NCBI GenBank assembly: GCA_018816105.1
Contig: JAHIWE010000151.1
Location: 1 to 42,407 of the forward strand
Direction: 5' to 3'
Origin: a bacterium
GTDB taxonomy: Bacteria; Campylobacterota; Campylobacteria; Campylobacterales; Arcobacteraceae
Length of the DNA stretch: 42,407 bases
The notes under the pieces were generated by a model. The model worked only from the letters and a program-made list of their open reading frames with translations. It was not told where the DNA came from and did no database searches. Position numbers and translations under genes: made by a program. Shown in pieces: positions 24,423 to 32,932 of this stretch; the first letter of the stretch is position 1, and each line of letters opens with the position of its first letter.

Positions 24423-24439
24423 TTAGGATAAGATAATTT

Positions 24440-26158
24440 ATGGATCAACTTTTAAAGTTTATAAATAATTTAAATACAGCACAAAGAGCTGTAATTATTG
24501 GAGGTTTCTCTTTATTATTTATTTTATTAGTTGGATTATTAGTTTATTCAAGTATAAAAGCAGAAGATAAAAAGTTAAACTATACAATTGCTTCAAATTT
24601 GACTAAATCTCAAGTTATGTTAGCAAGTGATGAGTTAGAAGCATCAGGGATTCAATTTGCTGTAATTGGAACAGGAAACAATTTAACTTTAAAAACTTCA
24701 AAAGAGTTTATAAATATTGCAAAAATTAAATTAGTAACAAGTGAAGCAGCAACAAGTAAACATGTTGGTTGGGAAATTTTTGAGAAATCTTCACTAGGTA
24801 CAACAAATTTTGAGAATAAAGTTAAATTTTTAAGAGCCTTAGAAGGCGAACTGTCACGTTCTTTAGAGTCTTTAACGGGTGTTTTAAGAGCAAATGTAAA
24901 AATAGCAATTCCAAAAGATACAATTTTTACTGAAAAGAAAAATGATACAACAGCATCTGCTATGGTTTCTTTAAAGCCTGGAGTTTTTTTAACTCAAAAA
25001 CAAATTGATGGTATTAAAAACTTTATAGCTTCAGCTGTTCCTGATTTAAAACAGGAAAATATTCAATTAATAGATCAAGATGGTACTTTATTACAATTAT
25101 CAAATGATGATTTAAATAATCAAAAATCTTCTACTCAGAATAAATATAAAGAGAATTTAGAAGAAGATTATTCTAAAAAAGTTGTTGCATTATTAGAACC
25201 TTTTGTTGGAGTTGGAAGAGTTGTTGCAAAAGTTACTATTGCTTTAGATTTTGTAAAAAAAGATGTTGAAGAAGAGATATATAATCCTGAAGGAAGTATC
25301 CGTTCTCAGCAAGTTGTTGAAAACACGGCAAATTCTCAAGGAATGCCAAATTCAGCAGGTGGAGTTGCTGGTGTTGATAATAATATTCAAACTCCAAGCA
25401 CTGGAAATGGTGCTAGTAATATGGCTTCAAATTCTGAAGGAACAAATACTGTTACAAATTATGAAATTTCAAAAAAAATAATTACTCAAAAAGATAACAA
25501 TTACACTAATATAAAAAGAATCACAGCTGCCGTTACTTTTGATTCATCTGTTTTAAAAGACGTGCAAAATAAAGATGAATTTATAACTTCTTTAGAGTCT
25601 ATAGTTCAAGATACAATTGGATATGATAAGGTAAGAGGCGATAAAATAACGGTAAAAGATTTTAAATTTATTGGTGTAAAACCAATGGACCAAGTTGCTC
25701 AAACTGTAGATGAAAATGGAAATGCAATAGTTATTGATAATAGTCCTGTTGATACAGTATCTATGATAAAATCAATTTTAAAAGATTTTAGTGAATATAT
25801 TCAATATATTATTGCTGCGTTTTTATTGTTTATATTTTATAAGAAATTTATAGCATCAAATGAAGTGGTTATTTTAGGAGATGGTACAAGACAAAGTGTA
25901 GATGGTAATGATGAAAATTTAGTAAAAGATATGTTAACTGATTATGAAAATGAATTTGATACGAATAGTGCTCAAGGAAGATTAAAATCAAAAGTAAAAA
26001 GTCAAATATTAAATAATATTGATGGATTAGATGAAGAATCAGCAGCTAAATATGAAGTTTTTATAGAAGAATTAGATAGAGAGATCAATAATAATCCACT
26101 TGAAATAGCAAGAATGATAGAATTGTTATTAAATGAGGGTAGCGGTAGTTTTAAATAA
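24440..26158 (+). CDS. fliF: Flagellar MS-ring protein FliF
   Basis: FliF polymerises into the MS ring in the inner membrane, the base on which the switch and export gate assemble. The 572-residue protein has two membrane helices (AVIIGGFSLLFILLVGLLVY, about 18-38; QYIIAAFLLFIFY, about 453-467), ring-building motifs between them (GVLRANVKIAIPKDTIF; EDYSKKVVALLEPFVG), and a cytoplasmic C-terminus NNPLEIARMIELLLNEG that binds FliG. Length matches the family (about 550-570). It lies 17 bases after flgB and 14 before fliG. fliF-fliG-fliH order is conserved in many bacteria; fliI and fliJ do not follow. Confidence 0.96.
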   Translation: MDQLLKFINNLNTAQRAVIIGGFSLLFILLVGLLVYSSIKAEDKKLNYTIASNLTKSQVMLASDELEASGIQFAVIGTGNNLTLKTSKEFINIAKIKLVTSEAATSKHVGWEIFEKSSLGTTNFENKVKFLRALEGELSRSLESLTGVLRANVKIAIPKDTIFTEKKNDTTASAMVSLKPGVFLTQKQIDGIKNFIASAVPDLKQENIQLIDQDGTLLQLSNDDLNNQKSSTQNKYKENLEEDYSKKVVALLEPFVGVGRVVAKVTIALDFVKKDVEEEIYNPEGSIRSQQVVENTANSQGMPNSAGGVAGVDNNIQTPSTGNGASNMASNSEGTNTVTNYEISKKIITQKDNNYTNIKRITAAVTFDSSVLKDVQNKDEFITSLESIVQDTIGYDKVRGDKITVKDFKFIGVKPMDQVAQTVDENGNAIVIDNSPVDTVSMIKSILKDFSEYIQYIIAAFLLFIFYKKFIASNEVVILGDGTRQSVDGNDENLVKDMLTDYENEFDTNSAQGRLKSKVKSQILNNIDGLDEESAAKYEVFIEELDREINNNPLEIARMIELLLNEGSGSFK

Positions 26159-26172
26159 AAGGGTGTTGATAA

Positions 26173-27183
26173 ATGGCAGGAACTAACACAAAAGAAAATG
26201 ACGTTCTAAAAGGAATGTCGATGATAGAGAAAGTTGCAAGATTCTTTGTATTAATAGGAGAAGAGTCTACTGTTAAAATATTTCAACATTTACCAAAAGA
26301 AATGGTTGAAAATATATCTACTGCAATTACTCAAATAACATCAATAAATAAGGACATATCATTAGCTATTCTTGAAGAATTTCATTTGTATACTCGATCA
26401 AAAAGTTTTATTAGTGCAGGTGGTTATGACTTTGCAAGAGATATTTTATATAAATCTTTGGGTAAAGCAGAAGCAGATGAAGTATTAGCAAAATTATCTC
26501 GTATGAAAATGGCGTCACAAGCATTTTCATATTTAGATGGAATTAACCCTAAACAATTAAGTGATTTTATTAAGGATGAATCACCGCATACCATTGCTGT
26601 TATTTTATCACATATGGATCCCAATAAAGCAGCAGAAGCTTTAATGCAACTTGATGAAGAAATTAGGGTAAAAGTAACTATACAAATAGCAACAATTAAA
26701 GATGTTTCTCCAGATGTTGTAAGAACAATTTCTCTTGTTTTAGAGAAAAAATTAGAGTCTTTACTATCTTCTATTGTTGATGTTGGTGGAGTAAAAGTTG
26801 TTGCTGATATGTTAAATAAATTAGGACCTAAAGCCCAAGATATTCTTAAAAATATAAATGGAATTGATACTTCACTAGCTACAAAAATAAAAGAAAATAT
26901 GTTTGTATTTGAAGATTTATTAAATCTTGATGGTGAATATATTATGAAAATTTTACAAAATGTAGACACAGCAGATGTTGTAGTTGCGATGAAAAATGCA
27001 ACAGAAGAAGAAATGGAAAAAGTTACAAGTTCAATGAGTCAAAGAGCAAGAGATAGATTTAAAGAAGAGTTTGAAATGTTAAATAAAGTTAAAATTAAAG
27101 ATATTGAAGCAGCTCAGAGAAAAATGTTAGATGTAGCGCAAAAAATGATAGAAGATGGAATCATTGATAGAGAGAATAGTTAA
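26173..27183 (+). CDS. fliG: Flagellar motor switch protein FliG
   Basis: FliG is the torque-generating switch protein contacted by MotA. The 336-residue protein has the N-domain that binds FliF (GMSMIEKVARFFVLIGEEST), an ARM-type middle domain (DESPHTIAVILSHMDPNKAA, about residues 135-154, in place of the common EHPQ), and a C-domain with the charged torque helix around MKNATEEEMEKVTSSMSQRA and RDRFKEEFE. Length matches other FliG (about 331-343). Starts at ATG 26173 behind AAAAGGGTGTTGAT and shares its stop base with fliH (TAATG). Secure. Confidence 0.97.
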   Translation: MAGTNTKENDVLKGMSMIEKVARFFVLIGEESTVKIFQHLPKEMVENISTAITQITSINKDISLAILEEFHLYTRSKSFISAGGYDFARDILYKSLGKAEADEVLAKLSRMKMASQAFSYLDGINPKQLSDFIKDESPHTIAVILSHMDPNKAAEALMQLDEEIRVKVTIQIATIKDVSPDVVRTISLVLEKKLESLLSSIVDVGGVKVVADMLNKLGPKAQDILKNINGIDTSLATKIKENMFVFEDLLNLDGEYIMKILQNVDTADVVVAMKNATEEEMEKVTSSMSQRARDRFKEEFEMLNKVKIKDIEAAQRKMLDVAQKMIEDGIIDRENS

Positions 27184-27842
27184 TGGCTGATAATGTATAT
27201 TCAAGTGCAAAAATATTAAGTAAAAATGAAAATGTTGAAAAATATGAATTGGGTACTTTTATTAATAATCAAGTTGAAAATAATGTAGTTGCAAATTCAA
27301 AAACAATTTTAGATGATAGAGAAATAAATGGAAGAACAGATCCTTTATTAATTGAAATTAGAAATTTAAGTACAAAAATTAATGAAATCTCACAAAAAGT
27401 TACAAGTATTGAAAATGATGGTATTAAGGGGAAAGATATTGATGCACAAGTTGTTCAAGCAATAAGAGATTTGAAACATTATGCAGCATTTTTCGAACAA
27501 GCTACTTTTCAAATGGAAACAAAACTATTAAGAACTTCTATTTCTATTGCAAAAAAAATTATAAGTATAGAAATTGGAGAAAATTCTTCAAAAATTGCTA
27601 AACAAACAATCACTCATCTTTTAGAAAAAATTAAAACAGCATCTAAGGTTCAAATTCATTTAAATCCAAAAGATTATGAAGTATTAAAAAATCAGTTAAC
27701 ACTAGAACCTTTTATCGAGCTACACCAAGATGCTAATGTAACAGCTGGTGGAGTAGTGATTGCTAGTGATCTTGGAAACTTCGATGGAAATATTGAAGCA
27801 AAAGTTGCATCAATGCTAGAATCTCTTGATTTGGTGATATAA
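27183..27842 (+). CDS. fliH: Flagellar export ATPase regulator FliH
   Basis: FliH binds and tethers the export ATPase FliI. The 219-residue protein has a variable N-terminus, a helical middle and a C-terminal domain (LLRTSISIAKKIISIEIGEN, about residues 118-137; ASKVQIHLNPKDYEVLKNQL; PFIELHQDANVTAGGVVIA), which is the FliH/YscL C-domain with LNP.D and GG. It overlaps fliG by one base. fliI, which normally follows, is not in the window. After it comes a 76-base gap with a strong promoter for fliN, which suggests a transcription unit boundary within the block. Confidence 0.88.
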   Translation: MADNVYSSAKILSKNENVEKYELGTFINNQVENNVVANSKTILDDREINGRTDPLLIEIRNLSTKINEISQKVTSIENDGIKGKDIDAQVVQAIRDLKHYAAFFEQATFQMETKLLRTSISIAKKIISIEIGENSSKIAKQTITHLLEKIKTASKVQIHLNPKDYEVLKNQLTLEPFIELHQDANVTAGGVVIASDLGNFDGNIEAKVASMLESLDLVI

Positions 27843-27860
27843 TTAGTAATTATTCTTTAC

Positions 27861-27888
27861 TTGAAATAGTTTTAGTTTATGATATAAT
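27861..27888 (+). promoter_or_regulatory. Sigma-70-like promoter upstream of fliN
   Basis: TTGAAA (27861-27866), a 16-base spacer and TATAAT (27883-27888), with an upstream TG (27880-27881) making an extended -10. It is the best-formed promoter in the window and lies in the 76-base gap after fliH, so it probably drives fliN-flgD-flgE. Confidence 0.65.
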
Positions 27889-27918
27889 TGAATAAAATAA
27901 TTAGAAAAGTATTAAAAA

Positions 27919-28206
27919 ATGGAAATTAGCGAAAGAGATTATGACTTATTAGTTGATACAGAAATTGTTGTTGATGTAATGTTGGGTAGTACTAATATTA
28001 GTATTTCAGAATTTCTTAAACTAGGTGATGGAGATATAATCTCTTTACATAAGGCAGCTGGTTCTGGTGGTGAGATTTACGTAAACTCTAGGATCATTGG
28101 AACAGGCGATATTATAGTAATAGAAGACAAGTTAGCAGTTAGAGTTCAAGATTCAATGGATTCTGATAATGTAGTAAGATATTTCTTTGAAGAACATATG
28201 ATATAG
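27919..28206 (+). CDS. fliN: Flagellar motor switch protein FliN
   Basis: The 95-residue protein is a single SpoA (FliM/FliN C-terminal) domain, forming the bottom of the C ring and helping to dock FliH-FliI. Motifs: VVDVMLGSTNISISEFLKLG (about residues 18-37), GDIISLHKAAGSGGEIYVNS (about 39-58), and IGTGDIIVIEDKLAVRV. Length is that of short FliN. It is the second SpoA-domain protein of the block; the other is FliY (35335-36210), the two-domain form. flgD follows after 9 bases. Start ATG 27919 has a weak AAGTATTAAAAA leader. Confidence 0.92.
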   Translation: MEISERDYDLLVDTEIVVDVMLGSTNISISEFLKLGDGDIISLHKAAGSGGEIYVNSRIIGTGDIIVIEDKLAVRVQDSMDSDNVVRYFFEEHMI

Positions 28207-28215
28207 GAGATTAAA

Positions 28216-28887
28216 ATGGCTGATGGAATACAAATAAATTCAAGTGTCGGAGTTGATGGTAACTCATATACAAGTGCAATAAGTAATGATCAATTATCAA
28301 GTGACGATTTTTTAAAATTAATGATTCAAGAATTAAAATTACAAGATCCTACAAAACCAGTTGATTCGGCATCAATGCTTTCAACACAAATGCAAATGTC
28401 ATCAATTAGTACAAATCAAGAAATGATGAAAGTAATGCAGTCAATGCAAACATCATTTAATCAATCATCTTTATCTAATGCTTCTTCTGTAATAGGAAAA
28501 AATATTGAAGATGGTAATATTGGTGAAGATGGAGTTTCAAAAGCTTATACTGTAAGATCTGTTGAAAATATTGATGGTGAAATTCAAGTAAAAGCACAAC
28601 AAATTTTATATCTAGAAGATAGAATATCTGCAAATGATTCTTCTAATGGATTTCTTGATTATAATATAAATGGTGAGATATTTGATAGTAGTGGAAATAA
28701 AACAGGTCAGAAAGTTGTTTTAACAGGTCCGGGTCAACCTTTGGTTAGTGATGGAAAATTAACAATTCTTGATGCAAATAATGAAAAAGTAAGTAATCAT
28801 GGTTATACTTTAGCAAATTCAACTGTACCTGTATATTCTGATAAGCTAACAACTATTCCTTTTTCTTCAGTAACTAAAATATTTTAA
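28216..28887 (+). CDS. flgD: Flagellar hook cap / assembly protein FlgD
   Basis: FlgD caps the growing hook and guides FlgE folding. The 223-residue protein has the diagnostic N-terminal segment SSDDFLKLMIQELKLQDPTK and PVDSASMLSTQMQMSSIST (about residues 27-65), followed by a methionine/glutamine-rich helix, and a C-terminal beta domain. Length agrees with E. coli FlgD (231). It starts behind TAGGAGATTAAA, 9 bases after fliN, and precedes the first hook paralogue by 10 bases, the normal flgD-flgE order. Secure. Confidence 0.94.
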   Translation: MADGIQINSSVGVDGNSYTSAISNDQLSSDDFLKLMIQELKLQDPTKPVDSASMLSTQMQMSSISTNQEMMKVMQSMQTSFNQSSLSNASSVIGKNIEDGNIGEDGVSKAYTVRSVENIDGEIQVKAQQILYLEDRISANDSSNGFLDYNINGEIFDSSGNKTGQKVVLTGPGQPLVSDGKLTILDANNEKVSNHGYTLANSTVPVYSDKLTTIPFSSVTKIF

Positions 28888-28897
28888 AGGATAAAAA

Positions 28898-30358
28898 ATG
28901 ATTGGTTCATTATGGAATGGAATTTCAGGTTTAAATAGTTTCGAAAAAGCATTAAGTAGTGAATCAAATAATATTTCTAATGTAAGTACTGTTGGATATA
29001 AAGAAGATGTTATTACCTTTGAAGACATGATGTACAATAGTCGTTATGGAAAAGGAACAAGAGTTGAAGCTGTAAGTAAAGCTATGTCTCAACAAGGTGG
29101 TATTAAACTAACAAATAGTGATTATGATGTTGCAATTGAAGGTAAGGGATATTTTATTGTTGGTGATTTAGCTGACAATGGAAAAGTTGAAAGATTTTAT
29201 ACTAGAGCTGGAAATTTCAGAATAGCAGAAGATGGTATACTAAAAACACAAAATAATATGAATATTTTGGGATTAAGTTCAGTATCTGTTCCTGCTAATA
29301 CAAAATTTGATGATAAGTATACAGAAGTAATAGCTTCACAAATTGCAAATAATTCAAATGCTTTACAGTCAATAAATGCAAGATCGACAAATTATTTAAC
29401 AACTGTTACAAGTGATGATATTAATAATAGTGGAAACAATTATAAAACAAAATCAGCTAAAATAGCAGATATTCAAGCATTAATAACTGATTATAAAAAT
29501 AAACTTGAACTTTATGCATCAAATTCAACAGCTACACCTAGTAATTCAACTTCTCAAATTACAAATGTTAATTTATCAACATCAATGGCTGGATTAGTTA
29601 ATGAAAGCGATATTTTAAAAATTACTATAAATAATAATGAAATAAAACAACAGTTTGATACTGATATTGCTACTACATTGAAAAAGTTTTCAGATAAAAT
29701 ATCTAATATTCAAGGTATGAGCTCATCAATTGATACAAGTACAGGATTATTAACTATAAATTCATTAATTCCTGGAAAAGAAGTAGCAATTAAAGATGCT
29801 CAAATTAATGGTAATTTTTTATCAGTTACTAATACTCAAAATGCAATATTAGGTTCAGGAATAGGTTTAGTAAATAGCTCAAAAGATGTTTTAAAAACAG
29901 CACTAGAAGCAGCTGGTGCTGAATTTTTAGATATTACAAGTACTATATCATTGGTTAATCAAGATAATTTAACACAAGCTGATAAGATACAATTAAGTCT
30001 ATCAAAGTTGAATTTATCTAATAATATTGGTACAATAGAAATTGACAATGGAATTATTTATTCAAAAGATGGTGAAAATAAATTTGTTTTAGGAAAAATA
30101 CAAACAGCTAATTTTATAAATGAACAAGGTTTATCTCCTCAAGGAAATAATTTATATCAAGTTAGTGCCGACTCAGGAGAAGCATATAATGCTAGATATC
30201 AAAATAAATTAGTTGGAAGCGCATTAGAACAAAGTAAAGCTAATTTAAGTAATAGTTTAACAGCTTTATTGATTTATCAAAAAGCTTTTGAAGCAAATTC
30301 AAAGTCAATTACTACATCTGATGATATGTTACAAACAGCTATTCAATTAAAAAAATAG
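28898..30358 (+). CDS. Flagellar hook protein FlgE paralogue, short form
   Basis: The 486-residue protein starts MIGSLWNGISGLNSFEKALS and ESNNISNVSTVGYKEDVITF, the hook N-terminal motif, has YDVAIEGKGYFIVGD (about residues 82-96) and ends ALLIYQKAFEANSKSITTSD plus DMLQTAIQLKK, the FlgE C-terminal helix. The middle includes an LITDYKNKLELY segment shared with the next gene. It is 213 residues shorter than the second hook protein (30438-32537), and the two are alike at both ends and in part of the middle, so they are tandem paralogues. Either could be the main hook subunit; the other may be a hook-basal-body variant such as the FlgE2 type of Campylobacter and Helicobacter. flgD precedes it by 10 bases. 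Confidence 0.88.
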   Translation: MIGSLWNGISGLNSFEKALSSESNNISNVSTVGYKEDVITFEDMMYNSRYGKGTRVEAVSKAMSQQGGIKLTNSDYDVAIEGKGYFIVGDLADNGKVERFYTRAGNFRIAEDGILKTQNNMNILGLSSVSVPANTKFDDKYTEVIASQIANNSNALQSINARSTNYLTTVTSDDINNSGNNYKTKSAKIADIQALITDYKNKLELYASNSTATPSNSTSQITNVNLSTSMAGLVNESDILKITINNNEIKQQFDTDIATTLKKFSDKISNIQGMSSSIDTSTGLLTINSLIPGKEVAIKDAQINGNFLSVTNTQNAILGSGIGLVNSSKDVLKTALEAAGAEFLDITSTISLVNQDNLTQADKIQLSLSKLNLSNNIGTIEIDNGIIYSKDGENKFVLGKIQTANFINEQGLSPQGNNLYQVSADSGEAYNARYQNKLVGSALEQSKANLSNSLTALLIYQKAFEANSKSITTSDDMLQTAIQLKK

Positions 30359-30368
30359 CTTTTTGTTT

Positions 30369-30414
30369 ATATATTAGTACTACTTTTAGTACTAATATAT
30401 GAACATTAGTTCAT
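30369..30414 (+). other. Two consecutive hairpins between the tandem hook genes
   Basis: First: ATATATTAGTACT (30369-30381) with AGTACTAATATAT (30388-30400), a perfect 13-bp stem and 6-nt loop. Second, sharing its edge: ATGAAC (30399-30404) and GTTCAT (30409-30414), 6 bp with an ATTA loop. They fill the 79-base gap after the first hook gene. There is no T-run, so they look more like mRNA stabilising or attenuating structures than a terminator. Confidence 0.65.
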
Positions 30415-30437
30415 CACCTTAACAAAAAGGATAAGTT

Positions 30438-32537
30438 ATGATCGGAGCATTATGGACAGGAATCTCAGGATTATCGTCACAACAACAAGCTTTAGATAAT
30501 GAATCAAATAATATTGCAAATGTTAATACAATAGGATTTAAATCATCAAGAATATCATTCGCAGATCAAATGTACCAAGATAGAATAGGTAAAGGATCTA
30601 AGATTCTTGATGCGGAGAAACTTTATACTCAAGGAAATCTAAAATTAACAGGTGTAAATTATGATATGGCCTTAAGTGGAGATGGATTTTTTACAGTAGT
30701 AAATCAAAATAGTTCAGGAACATCAGAAAGTTATTACACAAGAGCTGGTAACTTTAGAATGGGTGATAATGGAACTCTTCAAGATGCTGCTGGAAACGAA
30801 GTACAAGGTTGGATGATGACTACAATTGATAGTCAAAATGATGTAACTAGTACAAATCCAAATGTTAGTGTATTTACAGATGACTATACAAAGTTACTTA
30901 GTTCTAAAATAGTAAGGCATGGAACTTATGTAGAAACAATAACTGCAAAAGCCACAGATTATTCTACAACAGCAAAATCAGACTCAACAAGTGCTTTTAG
31001 TGGAGATGGAGCAAAAACGAAATCTTCAAAAATGTCAGATATTGAAGCTGCTATTACAGATTATACATCATGGTTACAAAAATTAAAAGATGAGCCAGAT
31101 GCTTCATCTGCTACTTCTATAGCACAAACATCGCAAATAAATTTTAAATCAGGTACTGAATCAATAATAAGTAAAGATGGAGATCAAATTTATGCTTATA
31201 TAAATGGTAATAAATACTCTCAAAACTTTTTATTAACCAGTGCTACTACTGCATTTAAAGTTGATTTATATAATTCTTTAACTGCAGCAGAAAGAACAGC
31301 TGGTGGATTTGTTGATCCAGGTACTGTTGCTTCTCCAAATACTTTAAGTGATACTCAAAATGCAATTTATGATAAAGCAGCTAGTAAAATAGCTACATAT
31401 AAAGCATTAGCAGATAAGATATCACAAATACCTGGTTTAGTTGCAACAATGGCTATTGATTCAGGGAAAAATGATGTCTTTAATACAGGGGAAACTTATA
31501 CTAGTTCAACTAATAAAGCAGATATGTTAAAAGGAATTATTCAAATTAAATCTTTAATTCCTGGGACTGAATTTACTATTTCAGAAGTTGCTGAAGTATC
31601 AGGAAATGCTGTAGTTCAAGGGAATTATCAAAGTACAACAACAGGATCAAAAGGTTCTGGTGTTGGAGCTTTAGAAACATCAAGAAATGCATTGTCTCAA
31701 TTAATTACAGGTAAACAACAAGATGTTTATACTCCAATTGAAGATTTAAAAATTGATGGAACAGCAAAAAATTATCAATTTAATATAACTATTTATGATA
31801 AAGAATTAAAAATAAATACTCCAATACCAAATGATGGAGCAGTCCCTCCTTCTGCATTGCCAATTTCAATTGCTGGTGCTACATCTTTAGATGATATAAT
31901 AACAGCAATTAATAGTGATACAAATTTATCAGAGCATATAAAAGCTAGAAATGTAAATGGAAATTTAGTTATAGAAACATTAAATTCAAATTTTGATGTT
32001 GAATTTGCAGGTAGTTTAAAAATTGAATCAGCAACTCCAGGTGTTTATACTCCAATTGATGTAAATGCAAACTACTCAGGAAGAAAAGGAGCTGGCGCTG
32101 AATTTATAGAAGTAATAAATAAAGTGGATCAAACAGCATCAAAAGGAAGTTTACAATTAAGACTTGATACTTTAGGAATTTCAGATTCAGCTTTTGGTGA
32201 ATTCTCTGTTGATAGTACAGGTCTTATTACTATGAAACAAGATGGAGCTGAATTTGCTGTTGGTCAAGTTGCAATTGCAGTTTTTAATAATAACAGAGGT
32301 TTAAATCCTGTTGGAGATAATTTACTTGCAAAAACAAATGAATCAGGTGATCCTGTATACAATCTTAATAATAGTAAAACAGCAAAAATTGAAGCGAAGA
32401 CATTAGAGTTAAGTACAGCAGATTTATCTGAGAGTTTAGTAAATCTAATGGTATTTCAAAGAGCATTTGAAGCTAATGCAAAATCAATTACAACTTCTGA
32501 CGAGTTGTTAAACACATTAATCAATCTAAAAAGATAA
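30438..32537 (+). CDS. flgE: Flagellar hook protein FlgE, long form
   Basis: The 699-residue protein is an FlgE-type hook subunit: N-terminus MIGALWTGISGLSSQQQALD and NESNNIANVNTIGFKSSRIS, YDMALSGDGFFTVVNQ (about residues 75-90), and C-terminus NLMVFQRAFEANAKSITTSD and ELLNTLINLKR. The length, with inserted outer domains between conserved ends, is like the large hook proteins of Campylobacterota (about 700-860) and unlike E. coli (402); extra domains are thought to make the surface of the polymer. It starts behind AAAAAGGATAAGTT, 79 bases after the first paralogue, with two hairpins in between that may set its level separately. It is the stronger candidate for the main hook subunit on length and RBS. 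Confidence 0.92.
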   Translation: MIGALWTGISGLSSQQQALDNESNNIANVNTIGFKSSRISFADQMYQDRIGKGSKILDAEKLYTQGNLKLTGVNYDMALSGDGFFTVVNQNSSGTSESYYTRAGNFRMGDNGTLQDAAGNEVQGWMMTTIDSQNDVTSTNPNVSVFTDDYTKLLSSKIVRHGTYVETITAKATDYSTTAKSDSTSAFSGDGAKTKSSKMSDIEAAITDYTSWLQKLKDEPDASSATSIAQTSQINFKSGTESIISKDGDQIYAYINGNKYSQNFLLTSATTAFKVDLYNSLTAAERTAGGFVDPGTVASPNTLSDTQNAIYDKAASKIATYKALADKISQIPGLVATMAIDSGKNDVFNTGETYTSSTNKADMLKGIIQIKSLIPGTEFTISEVAEVSGNAVVQGNYQSTTTGSKGSGVGALETSRNALSQLITGKQQDVYTPIEDLKIDGTAKNYQFNITIYDKELKINTPIPNDGAVPPSALPISIAGATSLDDIITAINSDTNLSEHIKARNVNGNLVIETLNSNFDVEFAGSLKIESATPGVYTPIDVNANYSGRKGAGAEFIEVINKVDQTASKGSLQLRLDTLGISDSAFGEFSVDSTGLITMKQDGAEFAVGQVAIAVFNNNRGLNPVGDNLLAKTNESGDPVYNLNNSKTAKIEAKTLELSTADLSESLVNLMVFQRAFEANAKSITTSDELLNTLINLKR

Positions 32538-32542
32538 TTTTT

Positions 32543-32570
32543 AAATAGGGTAAGATTTCTTACTCTATTT
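32543..32570 (+). other. Hairpin after the long hook gene
   Basis: AAATAGGGTAAG (32543-32554) pairs with CTTACTCTATTT (32559-32570), 12 bp with one G-U and an ATTT loop. It lies 5 bases after the flgE stop and ends 19 bases before the next start. There is no T-run; it may partly end or stabilise the hook mRNA. Confidence 0.5.
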
Positions 32571-32589
32571 ATACTTAAATAGGATAAAT

Positions 32590-32919
32590 TTGGAAAATTT
32601 TTTATTAGTAGTTGTTATTGGAGTCTTATTATTATACTTCTTCTCAAGTGCAAATGTATATAAATCTTTATATAAAAAAGTAAATGAAGAAAAGAATATT
32701 TTACAAGAAGATCTAACAAAATTAGAAACATTAATGGAAAGATATGAGAAGCAAGTAAAAATAAGTGCTAATACTTTAAAGACAAACCAAGGAAATTTAC
32801 AAGTTGCAAGAGATGATTTGCAAGAATTAAGACTTGAAAATATTAATTTAAAAAATAGACTAGATGAATTAGAAAAAAGAAACGATGAGCTTTATGCTCA
32901 AGTTAATGCAATGGTTTAA
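32590..32919 (+). CDS. Small inner-membrane coiled-coil protein, unknown
   Basis: The 109-residue product has an N-terminal membrane helix (MENFLLVVVIGVLLLYFFSS, residues 1-20) and a coiled coil covering almost all of the rest (about 28-105). The start is TTG 32590 behind AGGATAAAT. It has no cysteine or known catalytic motif. It lies between flgE and the TPR protein gene in the same orientation, 13 bases before the latter, and is probably part of their transcript. It may anchor or scaffold a motor-associated component. Its orientation, inside or outside, cannot be told from the sequence. I do not recognise it. Confidence 0.6.
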   Translation: MENFLLVVVIGVLLLYFFSSANVYKSLYKKVNEEKNILQEDLTKLETLMERYEKQVKISANTLKTNQGNLQVARDDLQELRLENINLKNRLDELEKRNDELYAQVNAMV

Positions 32920-32932
32920 GGCATAACCTTCG

